The notes under the pieces: model-generated
Told to the model about the DNA's origin: nothing
What the model saw: the letters and a program-made list of their open reading frames with translations, nothing else
Databases searched by the model: none
Program-made: the position numbers and the translations under genes
Shown: positions 17,857 to 26,238 of the stretch, in pieces
Layout of the letters: each line of letters begins with the position of its first letter
How positions within the stretch are numbered: the first letter of the stretch is position 1
Origin: Sulfurimonas sp.
GTDB lineage: Bacteria; Campylobacterota; Campylobacteria; Campylobacterales; Sulfurimonadaceae
Length of the DNA stretch: 64,000 bases
Direction: 5' to 3'
NCBI GenBank assembly: GCA_028687935.1
Contig: JAQTZE010000004.1
Location: 67,875 to 131,874, forward strand

Positions 17857-18243
17857 ATGAGTATGCATCATCAGTATGACGAACCCGTCTATCTTATTAG
17901 TATCGTTGCAAAGATTTTGGAGATACATCCGCAGACTTTGCGGCAGTATGAGAGAGAAAATCTTGTCTGTCCATCGCGTTCTGATGGGAGGATTCGTCTC
18001 TACTCACAAAGAGATATTGATAGAATCAAGCTTATTCTGAGACTTACAAGAGATCTTGGGGTAAATCTTGCGGGTGTGGATATTATCCTGCGTTTAAAAG
18101 AGAATGTGGATGATATGGAGCAAGATATTGCAGGTTTACGTCATGATCTTGCAAAAGCAAAAAACAACCACTCCGTCTCTCCAGACAAAGCACTTGTGAC
18201 GAAGAAAAGCGTCTATGAGATGATTATTTTCGAGAAAAAATAG
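17857..18243 (+). CDS. hspR: Heat-shock repressor HspR (MerR family)
   Basis: A 128-residue MerR-type regulator. The winged helix-turn-helix is VAKILEIHPQTLRQYERENL followed by the wing SRSDGRIRLYSQRDIDR. A coiled coil (VDDMEQDIAGLRHDLAKAKNN) provides dimerisation. HspR represses chaperone operons through HAIR sites and is itself modulated by chaperone availability. Either ATG 17857 or the in-frame Met two codons later could start; AGGAGAAGAT fits the first. It is co-transcribed with cbpA. Other targets such as groES or dnaK operons are not in the window. Confidence 0.94.
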   Translation: MSMHHQYDEPVYLISIVAKILEIHPQTLRQYERENLVCPSRSDGRIRLYSQRDIDRIKLILRLTRDLGVNLAGVDIILRLKENVDDMEQDIAGLRHDLAKAKNNHSVSPDKALVTKKSVYEMIIFEKK

Positions 18244-18264
18244 GCATTCTATTCGCCTACTTTT
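18236..18264 (+). terminator. Terminator-like hairpin between convergent hspR and murA
   Basis: AAAATAGGC and GCCTA-c-TTTT form a short stem interrupted by one bulged base, spanning the hspR stop codon and continuing in T-rich sequence. Its position between convergent genes supports termination in the plus direction. Confidence 0.5.
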
Positions 18265-19522
18265 CTTTAAGCCTTTGGATATTAGCCCCAACATTCTCTA
18301 GTTTTTTCTCCAATGAGTCATACCCACGGTCGAGGTGATAGATACGGTGTACGTTTGTCTCTCCATCTGCTACAAGTCCCGCCAAAACAAGAGCGCTTGA
18401 AGCACGAAGATCTGTTGCCATGACATCCGTTCCACTGAGTTCACTTTTGCCATCTACTGTAGCTGTGTGACCGTTGAGTGTTATTCTTGCACCCATACGT
18501 TGCAACTCACTCACGTGCATAAATCTATTTTCAAAGAGTCTCTCCTCAATGATAGAAGTTCCTTCTGCTTGAGTAGCAAGTGCCAAAAATTGAGCTTGCA
18601 TATCTGTTGGAAACGCAGGGTATTCTTGTGTTACTATTTTGACGGCTTTGAGTGTTTGTGATGGATGTAGCGTGATCGTGTCAGCTGTGAGCGTAAAGGT
18701 ACAGCCCATCTCTTCGAGTTTTGCAAGGACTGCACCAAGGTGCTTTGGCTCTGCGTTTTCTAGTGTAAGTTCTGATTTTGTTATCGCTGCTGCACAAAGG
18801 TAAGTTCCAGCTTCAATACGGTCAGGTATCACAGAAAACGGCGCGATATCTACAAGTGCACCACTTGTTCCGTGGATACTAAGCACTGCAGTTCCGATAC
18901 CTTCTATCTTCACGCCGCTTGCGTTTAGAACTTCACAAAGTTGGACGACTTCAGGTTCTCTCGCTGCGTTTGTGATGTGTGTGATACCATGAGCGAGTGC
19001 CGCAGCCATGACGATATTTGCAGTTCCTGTGACCGTGATTTTATCAAAGATGATGTTGCATCCTTTGAGACCATCAGGCGCTGTTGCTTGCACATATCCT
19101 GCGTGTATCTCGATCTTCGCACCCATCTGCTCTAAAGCTTTGAGATGTAAGTCAATTGGGCGTTGTCCGATCGCACAGCCGCCTGGAAGCGAGACTTCAC
19201 AGTGACCAAAACGCGCAAGTATTGGACCAAGAACAAGGATAGAAGCACGCATCGTTTTGACGATATCATACGTTGCTTTTGTTTGGGTAAGTGTAGCAGT
19301 GTTTACAGTGACAGAATCATCACCAAACTCACACGTCGCTCCGAGATTTGAGAGAAGTTTGAGGAGTGTTCTGATGTCAGCAACATGAGGCAGGTTTTTG
19401 ATTACAACAGGGTTTTTCGCCAGAATAGTCATAGCGATGAGGGGAAGTGAGGCGTTTTTCGCACCGGAAATTTTTATCGTTCCACTTAAGTTTTCAGCAC
19501 TTGTTATTTTCAAATAATCCAT
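18257..19522 (-). CDS. murA: UDP-N-acetylglucosamine 1-carboxyvinyltransferase
   Basis: A 421-residue MurA, which transfers enolpyruvate from PEP to UDP-GlcNAc, the first committed step of peptidoglycan synthesis. The start [26 protein letters not shown] is typical. The catalytic cysteine is in [14 protein letters not shown]; because it is Cys rather than Asp, fosfomycin sensitivity would be expected. TASIVMAAAL-like and [13 protein letters not shown] motifs of the inside-out barrel are present. It is transcribed alone on the minus strand, convergent with hspR and divergent from the next small gene. Confidence 0.97.
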   Translation of the reverse strand: MDYLKITSAENLSGTIKISGAKNASLPLIAMTILAKNPVVIKNLPHVADIRTLLKLLSNLGATCEFGDDSVTVNTATLTQTKATYDIVKTMRASILVLGPILARFGHCEVSLPGGCAIGQRPIDLHLKALEQMGAKIEIHAGYVQATAPDGLKGCNIIFDKITVTGTANIVMAAALAHGITHITNAAREPEVVQLCEVLNASGVKIEGIGTAVLSIHGTSGALVDIAPFSVIPDRIEAGTYLCAAAITKSELTLENAEPKHLGAVLAKLEEMGCTFTLTADTITLHPSQTLKAVKIVTQEYPAFPTDMQAQFLALATQAEGTSIIEERLFENRFMHVSELQRMGARITLNGHTATVDGKSELSGTDVMATDLRASSALVLAGLVADGETNVHRIYHLDRGYDSLEKKLENVGANIQRLKEK

Positions 19523-19626
19523 AAGTCTCTCTATTAGTTATAAAATTTAATCGTGATTATATCTAATCAAACCAATAGTCAAGTTAATTGCGTTTTTTTG
19601 CTATACTTTTAGCAAAGGAAATAACC

Positions 19627-20058
19627 ATGAGCTCAGCCTTAGATAGACTAAAAAACCTTACAAGCAAGATCTCCGGTTATGAAGTAGCCAGAAAAGAGAA
19701 CTTGAGGATACTTGAAGATTTATATAATACATTGCAGATAGACAAAAAAGTAGAGACTTTTGCTGAGCTTTTTATGTTTAAAGCGATCAACCTCTCAGGA
19801 GCTTCACTTCTTAGTGAAAACTTGGGTGAAGTAAAAGCGGGAAAATATCTCCAAATTCTTGCCATATCTTACGATAAAGAAGCCATCGTAAAGAGTAAAA
19901 ACATCTCTTTAGGCTACTACGGCAAAGCAGAAAATGTGGATGAGGCGCTTAAAAATAAGATCGTCGAATTTATTATGCGTTTTCGCTTTGAGAAAAGTTT
20001 TATGACGCTTGAACATTATTATGACGTTATAGAGAAATTTAAAGATAGTGATGTCTAG
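19627..20058 (+). CDS. Unknown cytoplasmic protein
   Basis: 143 residues from ATG 19627, chosen because AAAGGAAATAACC precedes it; the track begins at an upstream alternative start. The sequence is MSSALDRLKNLTSKISGYEVARKENLRIL and onward, mixed helix and strand, with no signal peptide and no motif that I recognise. A likely -10 box (TATACT) lies about 25 bases upstream. It overlaps the next membrane protein gene by 8-11 bases, so the two are coupled and may act together. It is possibly restricted to Campylobacterota. Confidence 0.7.
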   Translation: MSSALDRLKNLTSKISGYEVARKENLRILEDLYNTLQIDKKVETFAELFMFKAINLSGASLLSENLGEVKAGKYLQILAISYDKEAIVKSKNISLGYYGKAENVDEALKNKIVEFIMRFRFEKSFMTLEHYYDVIEKFKDSDV

Positions 20059-20590
20059 ATTTTACTTTTTTCTATGGCTGCGATGGCTCATTCGCGTTTC
20101 ATTATGCTCTGTGCTTTTGGCCTCAACTGTGGCTGCGTTTATCACTCTTTTTATCTATATTTCTCAGGGAATGCCAGCTCTAAACGCTGAAGTCGCTAGT
20201 GCACTGTTGGCTATTGCAAAATTCTGGTTTCCTCTGAGTTGGAGTCTTGCTCTTTTGCTTGTACTCTTTCGCAGTGTGAAATATCTTTTCAACGTTCCCG
20301 TCGCAGGTTATCTCCTCAAACTTAAAGTCTGTGGCAAAGAAAAGTTTATAGAAGAGATTGGATACGGAGATTTGGTAAAAGTTTGGAGAAAGTGGTTTAT
20401 GTTACTCATCTGGATTGTTGCCGCACAGATGATATTTGCCCTTGCGTTTACCTATCTTTTTAGCGACTATAGCGGTGTTTTTGCGTGGTTTAGTATCTAT
20501 TGGCTTTTTGGTTTTATTTTAGTTGCTGGGTACTTTTCGATTATACTTTTGGCAAACAGATGTAAACGCGTGAAGATAAAACAATGCTGA
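20048..20590 (+). CDS. Unknown inner-membrane protein
   Basis: A 180-residue protein with about four membrane helices (SLCSVLLASTVAAFITLFIY, FPLSWSLALLLVLF, WFMLLIWIVAAQMIFALAFTYLF, IYWLFGFILVAGYFSIILLA). Start is GTG 20048 or ATG 20051, both within the end of the preceding gene. It has no recognised transporter or enzyme motif; a cytoplasmic loop of ~60 residues (LLKLKVCGKEKFIEEIGYGD) lies between helices 2 and 3. The end overlaps the following exonuclease gene by 7 bases. The function is unknown. Confidence 0.72.
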   Translation: MMSRFYFFLWLRWLIRVSLCSVLLASTVAAFITLFIYISQGMPALNAEVASALLAIAKFWFPLSWSLALLLVLFRSVKYLFNVPVAGYLLKLKVCGKEKFIEEIGYGDLVKVWRKWFMLLIWIVAAQMIFALAFTYLFSDYSGVFAWFSIYWLFGFILVAGYFSIILLANRCKRVKIKQC

Positions 20591-21267
20591 TATTTTTAGA
20601 TCTTGAGACTACGGGTCTTGAATCAAATGATACAATCGTCTCTATCGGTATCGTAGCAGTAAATGATGGCGAAGAAGAAATAATCTATGAACTGCTCAAT
20701 GAAGGTAAAAAAATACCACCCAAAGCTTCGAGTATTCACCATATAACAAACGAAATGATACAAACGCAGGGTGATTTTAAATCTTCCAAAGCCTATGCGT
20801 TTTTAGAAGCACACAATAGTGTAAACGCAACACTTATCGCGCATAATATCAAGTTTGATTTACAAAAACTCTCCTTCTCGGGCTTTGAATGGAAGGGAAA
20901 ATGCATCGATACATTGCGTGTGACAAAACATCTCATCCCAGAATGTGATTTTTTTTCACTGCAGATTTTGCGCTATGAGCTCAAACTCTATAGAGAAGAA
21001 AAAGAGCCTCTTCTAGCACATAATGCCCTTGCAGATGCCCAAGTTGTGAAATCTTTGTATGGCTATCTTTTGGATTTGGCTTCAGATGATGAGATGTGTG
21101 AGCTTAGTTTTAAAAAGGTACTTCTGCAAAAGTTAGAGTTTGGAAAATACGCTGGCAGATACATCGAAGAGATAGCAATGAGTGATCGCGCGTATCTGGA
21201 ATGGATGCTTGTAAATATAACAGACCTCGATGACGATCTGAGATATAGTATAATGTCACACTTATAA
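20584..21267 (+). CDS. DEDDh 3'-5' exonuclease (DnaQ-like)
   Basis: A 227-residue protein with the five exonuclease residues: DLETTGL (D and E of ExoI), LIAHNIKFDLQKL (D of ExoII), and LLAHNALADAQVV (H and D of ExoIII). It resembles the proofreading epsilon subunit but has its own C-terminal ~45 residues containing FGKYAGRYIEEIAMSDRAYLEWM, a pattern seen in the small DUF3820 domain that often follows such nucleases. It is therefore more likely an accessory DNA/RNA exonuclease than the replicative DnaQ. It overlaps the upstream membrane gene and is 9 bases from the next. Confidence 0.88.
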   Translation: MLIFLDLETTGLESNDTIVSIGIVAVNDGEEEIIYELLNEGKKIPPKASSIHHITNEMIQTQGDFKSSKAYAFLEAHNSVNATLIAHNIKFDLQKLSFSGFEWKGKCIDTLRVTKHLIPECDFFSLQILRYELKLYREEKEPLLAHNALADAQVVKSLYGYLLDLASDDEMCELSFKKVLLQKLEFGKYAGRYIEEIAMSDRAYLEWMLVNITDLDDDLRYSIMSHL

Positions 21268-21276
21268 AGGATAGAG

Positions 21277-21645
21277 ATGAAGATAGCTGTTGAGTGCCAA
21301 TCACCCTTACTACAAAAATCTTTGGAGGTATTTCTCACGAGATATCTTAGTTCAACCAAACAGTGTGACATCATTGTGCGCGATACTGAGTGCCTCAATG
21401 ATGCGAGATGTTTTTATATAGCAAGTAATGAAAAATCAGATTTGAAAAAACCTTTTTCAAAATCACAGTTGATACTCGCACTTGAAAATAGATACGAATT
21501 GATGGGACATGCGACCAAAGCGCCACAAGAAGAAGGCAAAGAAGAGAGCCTCAATTTTGATATTCTTGAGCGAAGAATAGAACTTTTGACAAAAGAGTAT
21601 CAACACAACATCATAAACGCAATCAAGGCTTTTTATGAAAAGTAG
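21277..21645 (+). CDS. Unknown protein upstream of rsmD
   Basis: 122 residues opening MKIAVECQSPLLQKSLEVFL, which has the look of a short alpha/beta (receiver- or Rossmann-like) fold. It ends in a helical segment (ERRIELLTKEYQHNIINAIK). No catalytic motif is evident, and it lacks the receiver aspartate. It overlaps rsmD by 11 bases and follows the exonuclease closely, so it is transcribed with both. I do not recognise the family; it may be a Campylobacterota-specific protein. Confidence 0.7.
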   Translation: MKIAVECQSPLLQKSLEVFLTRYLSSTKQCDIIVRDTECLNDARCFYIASNEKSDLKKPFSKSQLILALENRYELMGHATKAPQEEGKEESLNFDILERRIELLTKEYQHNIINAIKAFYEK

Positions 21646-22225
21646 TGGTATCAGTAAAAAAATTGTTGCAGGAAAATATAGAGGAAAACTCCTCAAACTT
21701 CCTTCAAAAGCTACGACAAGAAGTTCAAAATCTATTGTTTTAGAGTCGTTTTTTAACACACTTCAGTTTGAGATTATCGATGCTACTTTTGTAGAAGTTT
21801 TCTCTGGAAGTGGCTCTATTGGACTTGAGGCACTCAGCCGTGGAGCTAAACGCATCTTTTTTATGGAACAAGATAGAGATGCACTTAAAGTCCTCAAAGA
21901 AAATATCTCGCAGACAGATCCAAGCGCCTGTACAGTCCTTGCAGGAGATAGTTTTACAAATATAAACGCAGTCATCAAAACGCTGCAAAAAGAGAAAAGT
22001 GATGCCTATTTTTATATAGATCCGCCTTTTAGCATACGCGAAGGGATGGAAGATATCTATGAAAAGATGATAGATCTTATCGCCTCTTTACCGCAGGATT
22101 GTGTAAAACTTATCATCATCGAGCATATGAGCGGTCTGGAAATTCCCGATCAGATTGCCGCGTTTACTAAACGCAAGAGTAAAAAATTCGGTAACACAAG
22201 CCTGACATATCTCACAATAGAGTAG
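21635..22225 (+). CDS. rsmD: 16S rRNA (guanine966-N2)-methyltransferase RsmD
   Basis: A 196-residue SAM-dependent methyltransferase that modifies G966 of 16S rRNA. It starts with the typical AGKYRGKLLKLP, has the SAM-binding loop VFSGSGSIGLEALSRGAKRIFF with the acidic residue in MEQDRDAL, and the catalytic DPPF motif in YFYIDPPFSIREG. The length is normal. The start codon overlaps the preceding unknown gene. flgI follows behind its own sigma54 promoter, so the operon probably ends here. Confidence 0.94.
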   Translation: MKSSGISKKIVAGKYRGKLLKLPSKATTRSSKSIVLESFFNTLQFEIIDATFVEVFSGSGSIGLEALSRGAKRIFFMEQDRDALKVLKENISQTDPSACTVLAGDSFTNINAVIKTLQKEKSDAYFYIDPPFSIREGMEDIYEKMIDLIASLPQDCVKLIIIEHMSGLEIPDQIAAFTKRKSKKFGNTSLTYLTIE

Positions 22226-22228
22226 AAA

Positions 22229-22244
22229 TGGAATAAAAGTTGCT
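22229..22244 (+). promoter_or_regulatory. Sigma54 promoter of the flgI operon
   Basis: TGG-N8-TTGCT gives the -24 GG and -12 GC with the required 10-base spacing between them. A transcript start about 12 bases downstream would give a short leader containing AAGGA before the flgI ATG at 22270. In Campylobacter, flgI is RpoN-dependent, which agrees. Confidence 0.78.
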
Positions 22245-22269
22245 GTAACTGAGCATCTAAGGATGGTCA

Positions 22270-23316
22270 ATGAAAACTTTTATACTTTTTTTGCTTTTGC
22301 TCTCTAGCGTTTATGCGACAAAAATCACTGACGTAGCCAATATCGTCGGCGTTCGTGACAATCAGATTATAGGTTATTCTCTGGTTGTTGGTCTCAAAAA
22401 AACTGGAGATGGAACGACTTCAAAATTTACCCTCCAATCTATTGCAAACATGCTCAAATCTATGAATATTGATATGAACTCAATAGATATAAAATCCAAA
22501 AACGTGGCAGCGGTTGTTGTAACGGCTACTCTGAAACCTTTTGCAAGACAAGGAGATCAGTTTGATATCGTCGTATCTTCTATTGGTGATGCGAAGTCTC
22601 TTGAAGGTGGAACACTTCTTATGACACCACTTAAAGGGGTAGATGGGAAGATATATGCTCTTGCACAAGGTTCTGTGACTATCGGTGGACTCAACGCAAA
22701 GGGCGCAGGAAGTGAATCACATCCAACAGTGGGAATGGTTTACGCTGGTGGTATTGTTGAGCGTGAAATCAGTATCGATCTCTATCACCAAGAGTATGCA
22801 ACGCTTTCACTTAAAGAGTCAAATTTTAAAAACTCTGTAGCGATTCAAAAAGCGATCAATGGTTATTACAGTACACAAGTCGCAGTGGCAATGGATCCTC
22901 GAAGTATCAAACTCAAAAAACCAGAAAATAAATCTATGGTAGAGTTCTTGGCTGAAATCGAGCAGATAGACATGAACTACAACTCAAAAAATAAGATTAT
23001 CATCAATGAGAGAACAGGGACAATCGTCGCAGGTATCGGTATAGAAGTAAAACCTATTATTCTCACGCACGGTGATATCACAATAAAAATAAGTGAACAA
23101 AAAGAGCTTTCAAAACCTGCAGGTGCTGTAGTGGTGGATAAAAATCTCGCAATTGGACTCAATGAAAATGAGATCTATATGAAAGAGGGAACAACTACGG
23201 TTGCAAACCTTGTGCGCTCTTTACAAAAACTTGGCGCTATGCCAAAAGATATCATCGCTATTTTACAGGCGATGAAGAGTGCTGGAAGTATATCAGCTGA
23301 ATTGGAGGTTATCTAA
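22270..23316 (+). CDS. flgI: Flagellar P-ring protein FlgI
   Basis: A 348-residue protein with a signal peptide (MKTFILFLLLLSSVYA). The mature region starts with TKITDVANIVGVRDNQIIGYSLVVGLKKTGDG, the hallmark of FlgI. It forms the periplasmic ring in the peptidoglycan layer around the flagellar rod. The conserved end (NLVRSLQKLGAMPKDIIAILQAMKSAG) is intact. It is the first gene of flgI-J-M-N-K, and its stop overlaps the flgJ start (TAATG). The sigma54 promoter places it among middle (rod, ring and hook) flagellar genes. Confidence 0.97.
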   Translation: MKTFILFLLLLSSVYATKITDVANIVGVRDNQIIGYSLVVGLKKTGDGTTSKFTLQSIANMLKSMNIDMNSIDIKSKNVAAVVVTATLKPFARQGDQFDIVVSSIGDAKSLEGGTLLMTPLKGVDGKIYALAQGSVTIGGLNAKGAGSESHPTVGMVYAGGIVEREISIDLYHQEYATLSLKESNFKNSVAIQKAINGYYSTQVAVAMDPRSIKLKKPENKSMVEFLAEIEQIDMNYNSKNKIIINERTGTIVAGIGIEVKPIILTHGDITIKISEQKELSKPAGAVVVDKNLAIGLNENEIYMKEGTTTVANLVRSLQKLGAMPKDIIAILQAMKSAGSISAELEVI

Positions 23317-23618
23317 TGTCGTATGCAGGAATAAACGCAATAAAAATACCTGAATTGTCGCAACAACACATCATACCAAAAATTGATGCTACAGCAGAAA
23401 ATGAAGAATTAAGAAAGCAGACAGATGCCTTTGAGTCTGTGATCCTCAAAATGCTGATGGACACTGCTGCAGAAAATGAAAAAAATCTCTTCTCCGAGCA
23501 AAACGATCCAGGGGACAAAATATATAAATCTATGTATAGAGATGAATTGGCAAAAGCAAGTGCTGGCGGCTTTGGATTTTCGCAAATGCTTTATGATTAT
23601 CTGAGTCAAAAAGCATAA
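23316..23618 (+). CDS. flgJ: Rod-binding protein FlgJ, N-terminal domain only
   Basis: A 100-residue protein corresponding to the rod-binding (rod cap) domain of FlgJ: FESVILKMLMDTAAEN and YKSMYRDELAKASAGGFGFSQMLYDYL are the family patterns. The muramidase domain fused to FlgJ in enterobacteria is absent, as is usual in Campylobacterota, so another peptidoglycan hydrolase must clear the way for the rod. It is coupled to flgI by TAATG. The sigma28 promoter of flgM begins immediately after its stop. Confidence 0.87.
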   Translation: MSYAGINAIKIPELSQQHIIPKIDATAENEELRKQTDAFESVILKMLMDTAAENEKNLFSEQNDPGDKIYKSMYRDELAKASAGGFGFSQMLYDYLSQKA

Positions 23619-23623
23619 AAAAC

Positions 23624-23650
23624 TAAAATATTTACCTTTTATGCCGATAT
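23624..23650 (+). promoter_or_regulatory. Sigma28 (FliA) promoter of flgM
   Basis: TAAA-N15-GCCGATAT matches the Campylobacterota sigma28 consensus (TAAA-N15-GCCGATAA/T) with exact spacing. It lies 42 bases before the flgM ATG. A late promoter inside the operon would let FlgM, FlgN and FlgK rise after hook completion. Confidence 0.87.
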
Positions 23651-23692
23651 AGTTACATATAAAATAGTGTAAAGAGACAAAAAGGATAGACA

Positions 23693-23902
23693 ATGATTTC
23701 GCAAGCAAATAGCTCCGCATTACGCAGCGTGTACGCTTCTGGTTTAGGTGAAGCAAAAGAGACGAAGAAGGAAGCTGGTACTACTGTGAACAAACAGGGT
23801 GATACGAGCAAGATAGAGCAGATAAAAGAAGCAATCAACTCTGGTGAATACAAAGTTGACCTGCAGACTTTATCTGAAAAGATAGCACAAGAGTTGCTGT
23901 AG
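23693..23902 (+). CDS. flgM: Anti-sigma28 factor FlgM
   Basis: A 69-residue protein. The C-terminal half (TSKIEQIKEAINSGEYKVDLQTLSEKIAQELL) is the sigma28-binding helical region of FlgM; the N-terminal half is short and low-complexity, as expected for a secreted disordered protein. It holds FliA inactive until exported or otherwise released. Its own sigma28 promoter forms a feedback loop. AAAGGATAGACA precedes the ATG. Campylobacterota FlgM proteins are similarly short. Confidence 0.88.
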   Translation: MISQANSSALRSVYASGLGEAKETKKEAGTTVNKQGDTSKIEQIKEAINSGEYKVDLQTLSEKIAQELL

Positions 23903-23928
23903 TTTTAAAATACAAAGAGGAGTTGGAT

Positions 23929-24357
23929 ATGTTATCTCATCATTTAGAAGGTGCTTTGAAAGATTTAAGAGACCTTGTCAAAATAACGCAATCAGACATA
24001 AGAGATATCAAAGAGGCGAAAAACGATGCACAGTTTTCACGACTCTCTCTTAAAGAAGAGAAGCTCAAAAGTTTTGAAAATAAAAAAGCGATGATAGATC
24101 ATGAAATATCAACTCTTATGAGCGCACACCCAGAAAAAGATCTTCCTGAGTTACTTGATGAGCAACAACATACATTTTTAAGTGAGCTAAAAAAAGAACT
24201 CTCAAACCTCAGAGAAGAAAATAAGCACTATGCGAAGCTCGTTTTAACTGTAAGTAATCTATACAATACCTTTTTAGAAAGACTCGTCCCTACAGAGATG
24301 CAAGGTTATAAAAAAGTAGCATCAAAAGATCCTTCAATCTTGGAAATAAGAGTTTAA
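23929..24357 (+). CDS. FlgN-like flagellar export chaperone
   Basis: 142 residues from ATG 23929, since AGGAG sits 6 bases upstream; the track's TTG at 23923 lies within that spacing. The protein is almost wholly helical with long charged segments (LKDLRDLVKITQSDIRDIKE, LREENKHYAKLVLTVSNLYNTFLERL), like FlgN, the chaperone for the hook-filament junction proteins FlgK and FlgL. Its place between flgM and flgK supports this. Sequence similarity in this family is weak, so the name is partly by context. Confidence 0.75.
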   Translation: MLSHHLEGALKDLRDLVKITQSDIRDIKEAKNDAQFSRLSLKEEKLKSFENKKAMIDHEISTLMSAHPEKDLPELLDEQQHTFLSELKKELSNLREENKHYAKLVLTVSNLYNTFLERLVPTEMQGYKKVASKDPSILEIRV

Positions 24358-24358
24358 C

Positions 24359-26230
24359 ATGGCATCAATATTTAACGCACTCAATATCGGATACAGCGCA
24401 CTCAACGCATCTCAAGTTGCAATTAATACAACTGGGCATAATATCGCTAACGCAGAAACTGACGGGTATACACGCCAAAGAGTTGTAACAGCCGCCTCAA
24501 CGCCTATCACTACACAACCTGGACAAGTTGGGAATGGTGTTGATGTTACAGATATTACAAGAGTTTTTGACAACTTTGTATTTGACAGATATACCTCTAT
24601 CTCATCTTCAAAAGAGTACAGTGATTATGAGAAAAAAACACTTGAACAACTCTCAAGCTACTTTCCTGAAATAGATGGTGTTGGTGTGAAATCAGATATG
24701 CAAGAGTTCTACAATATGTGGCAAAATCTTGCGGATAATCCAGACAATGATGCCATCAAAGTAGCACTTGCCAAACAGACAGAAACACTCTCAAAGCATA
24801 TACAAGAGAGCCAAACTAAAATATCATCTTTACAAATGCAGGCTAACGAAGAGCTTGTGGTCAATGTAAATGAAGTCAATGCACTTGCAAAAGAACTCGC
24901 ACAGATAAATGTCGCGATAGATACAGCAGAATCAGCAGGAATCTATAGTGCAAACGACCTACGAGATAGAAGAAATGTCATAGAAAAAAGTCTTGCTAGA
25001 CTCATTGGTGCTGAAGTAAACGTAGGACAACTTGAGTCGAACATTCAGATAAATAACACATCTGGCACAATCACAGGCAGTTATACTCTGAGTGTGAATG
25101 GATTTAATATCGTTGATGGAAATAGTTACCATCCTATCCATGCGTCAAATGAGAGCAACCCTAACGGATTTTATGAGATTTCTTATGAAAGACAAGATGG
25201 CAAGCTTATTCCTCTAGAAGAAGCAATAACTGGTGGTAAAATCGGCTCTATTCTTGACATGCGTGGTGGCACTATCGATACTACAAGTGGTAAGCCGACA
25301 GATGGTGTTATCCAAAATGCGCTCTCTGGACTTGATGCTTTTGCAAGTACTTTAATAGAGTCCATTAATAATCTTTATGCTGAAACTGCAACGTCTAAGA
25401 TGACGTCAAAAGAGGTTTCTTTTGATGCTGCAACGCCATTGGTAAGTTCTGGATTGAATGTCAAAACTGGTTCTTTTAATATTATCGTTTATGACATTGA
25501 TGGAAATAAAGTCGCAACACGTGAAATAACTATAGACAATACAACGAGTATAGATGGCAGTACGAACTCTATAAAAAATCAGATAGAGGCAAACCTTGAT
25601 GATAATGCTAACAATAGTGGAAATGATGATTTAGATGATTTTATTAGTTTTAATTTTGCTGCTTCTGGAGGAAAAAGTACATTAGAACTGAGCCTCAAAG
25701 CAGGAAAAGAGTCTCTTGGATATACTTTTGCGATTGAAGACAAGCTTTCTAATACAAATTATTCTTCAGGTTCAAACTTCGCTGGAGCACTCGGACTCAA
25801 TCAATTTTTAAGTGGTGATAGTGCACAAAATATCGATCTTAATACAGTATATAAACAAAACGCAACACTGATAAAAGCGGGCGCTTCGTCTGCTGCTGGA
25901 GACAGTAGTGTGGCGCTCAAAATGATGCAACATCAGTTTGAAAACTTCGACTTTCAAGTTGGAGAAAAAAAATATAGTTCAAGCGCATATGGCATGTACG
26001 ATATTATCGCAACACAAATTGGTATTTCAACAAATGCGGCTACTACTAGAAATGAAACACTAAGTGTACAGTACAATGCTATCGAAATGGAATATTTCGG
26101 AGTCTCAAAAGTTAGTATTGATGAAGAGATGACAAACCTTATTCGTTATCAGACATCGTATGGTGCTGCTGCAAAAATTATCACGACTATTGATGAGATG
26201 ATGCAAACGCTTCTTGGCATCAAACAATAA
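24359..26230 (+). CDS. flgK: Hook-associated protein 1 FlgK
   Basis: A 623-residue protein with the conserved N-terminal flagellar rod/hook motif (ALNIGYSALNASQVAINTTGHNIANAETDGYTRQRV) and a C-terminal heptad region (EEMTNLIRYQTSYGAAAKIITTIDEMMQTLLGI) that together form the D0 coiled coil. The variable middle (~300-500) is enriched in Ser, Asn and Asp (NLDDNANNSGNDDLDD). FlgK caps the hook and joins it to the filament. The start is one base after the flgN stop. Notably, no AAACGCA copy lies between about 23.33 and 25.85 kb, one of the longer gaps in the window. Confidence 0.95.
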   Translation: MASIFNALNIGYSALNASQVAINTTGHNIANAETDGYTRQRVVTAASTPITTQPGQVGNGVDVTDITRVFDNFVFDRYTSISSSKEYSDYEKKTLEQLSSYFPEIDGVGVKSDMQEFYNMWQNLADNPDNDAIKVALAKQTETLSKHIQESQTKISSLQMQANEELVVNVNEVNALAKELAQINVAIDTAESAGIYSANDLRDRRNVIEKSLARLIGAEVNVGQLESNIQINNTSGTITGSYTLSVNGFNIVDGNSYHPIHASNESNPNGFYEISYERQDGKLIPLEEAITGGKIGSILDMRGGTIDTTSGKPTDGVIQNALSGLDAFASTLIESINNLYAETATSKMTSKEVSFDAATPLVSSGLNVKTGSFNIIVYDIDGNKVATREITIDNTTSIDGSTNSIKNQIEANLDDNANNSGNDDLDDFISFNFAASGGKSTLELSLKAGKESLGYTFAIEDKLSNTNYSSGSNFAGALGLNQFLSGDSAQNIDLNTVYKQNATLIKAGASSAAGDSSVALKMMQHQFENFDFQVGEKKYSSSAYGMYDIIATQIGISTNAATTRNETLSVQYNAIEMEYFGVSKVSIDEEMTNLIRYQTSYGAAAKIITTIDEMMQTLLGIKQ

Positions 26231-26238
26231 ACGCAGGC

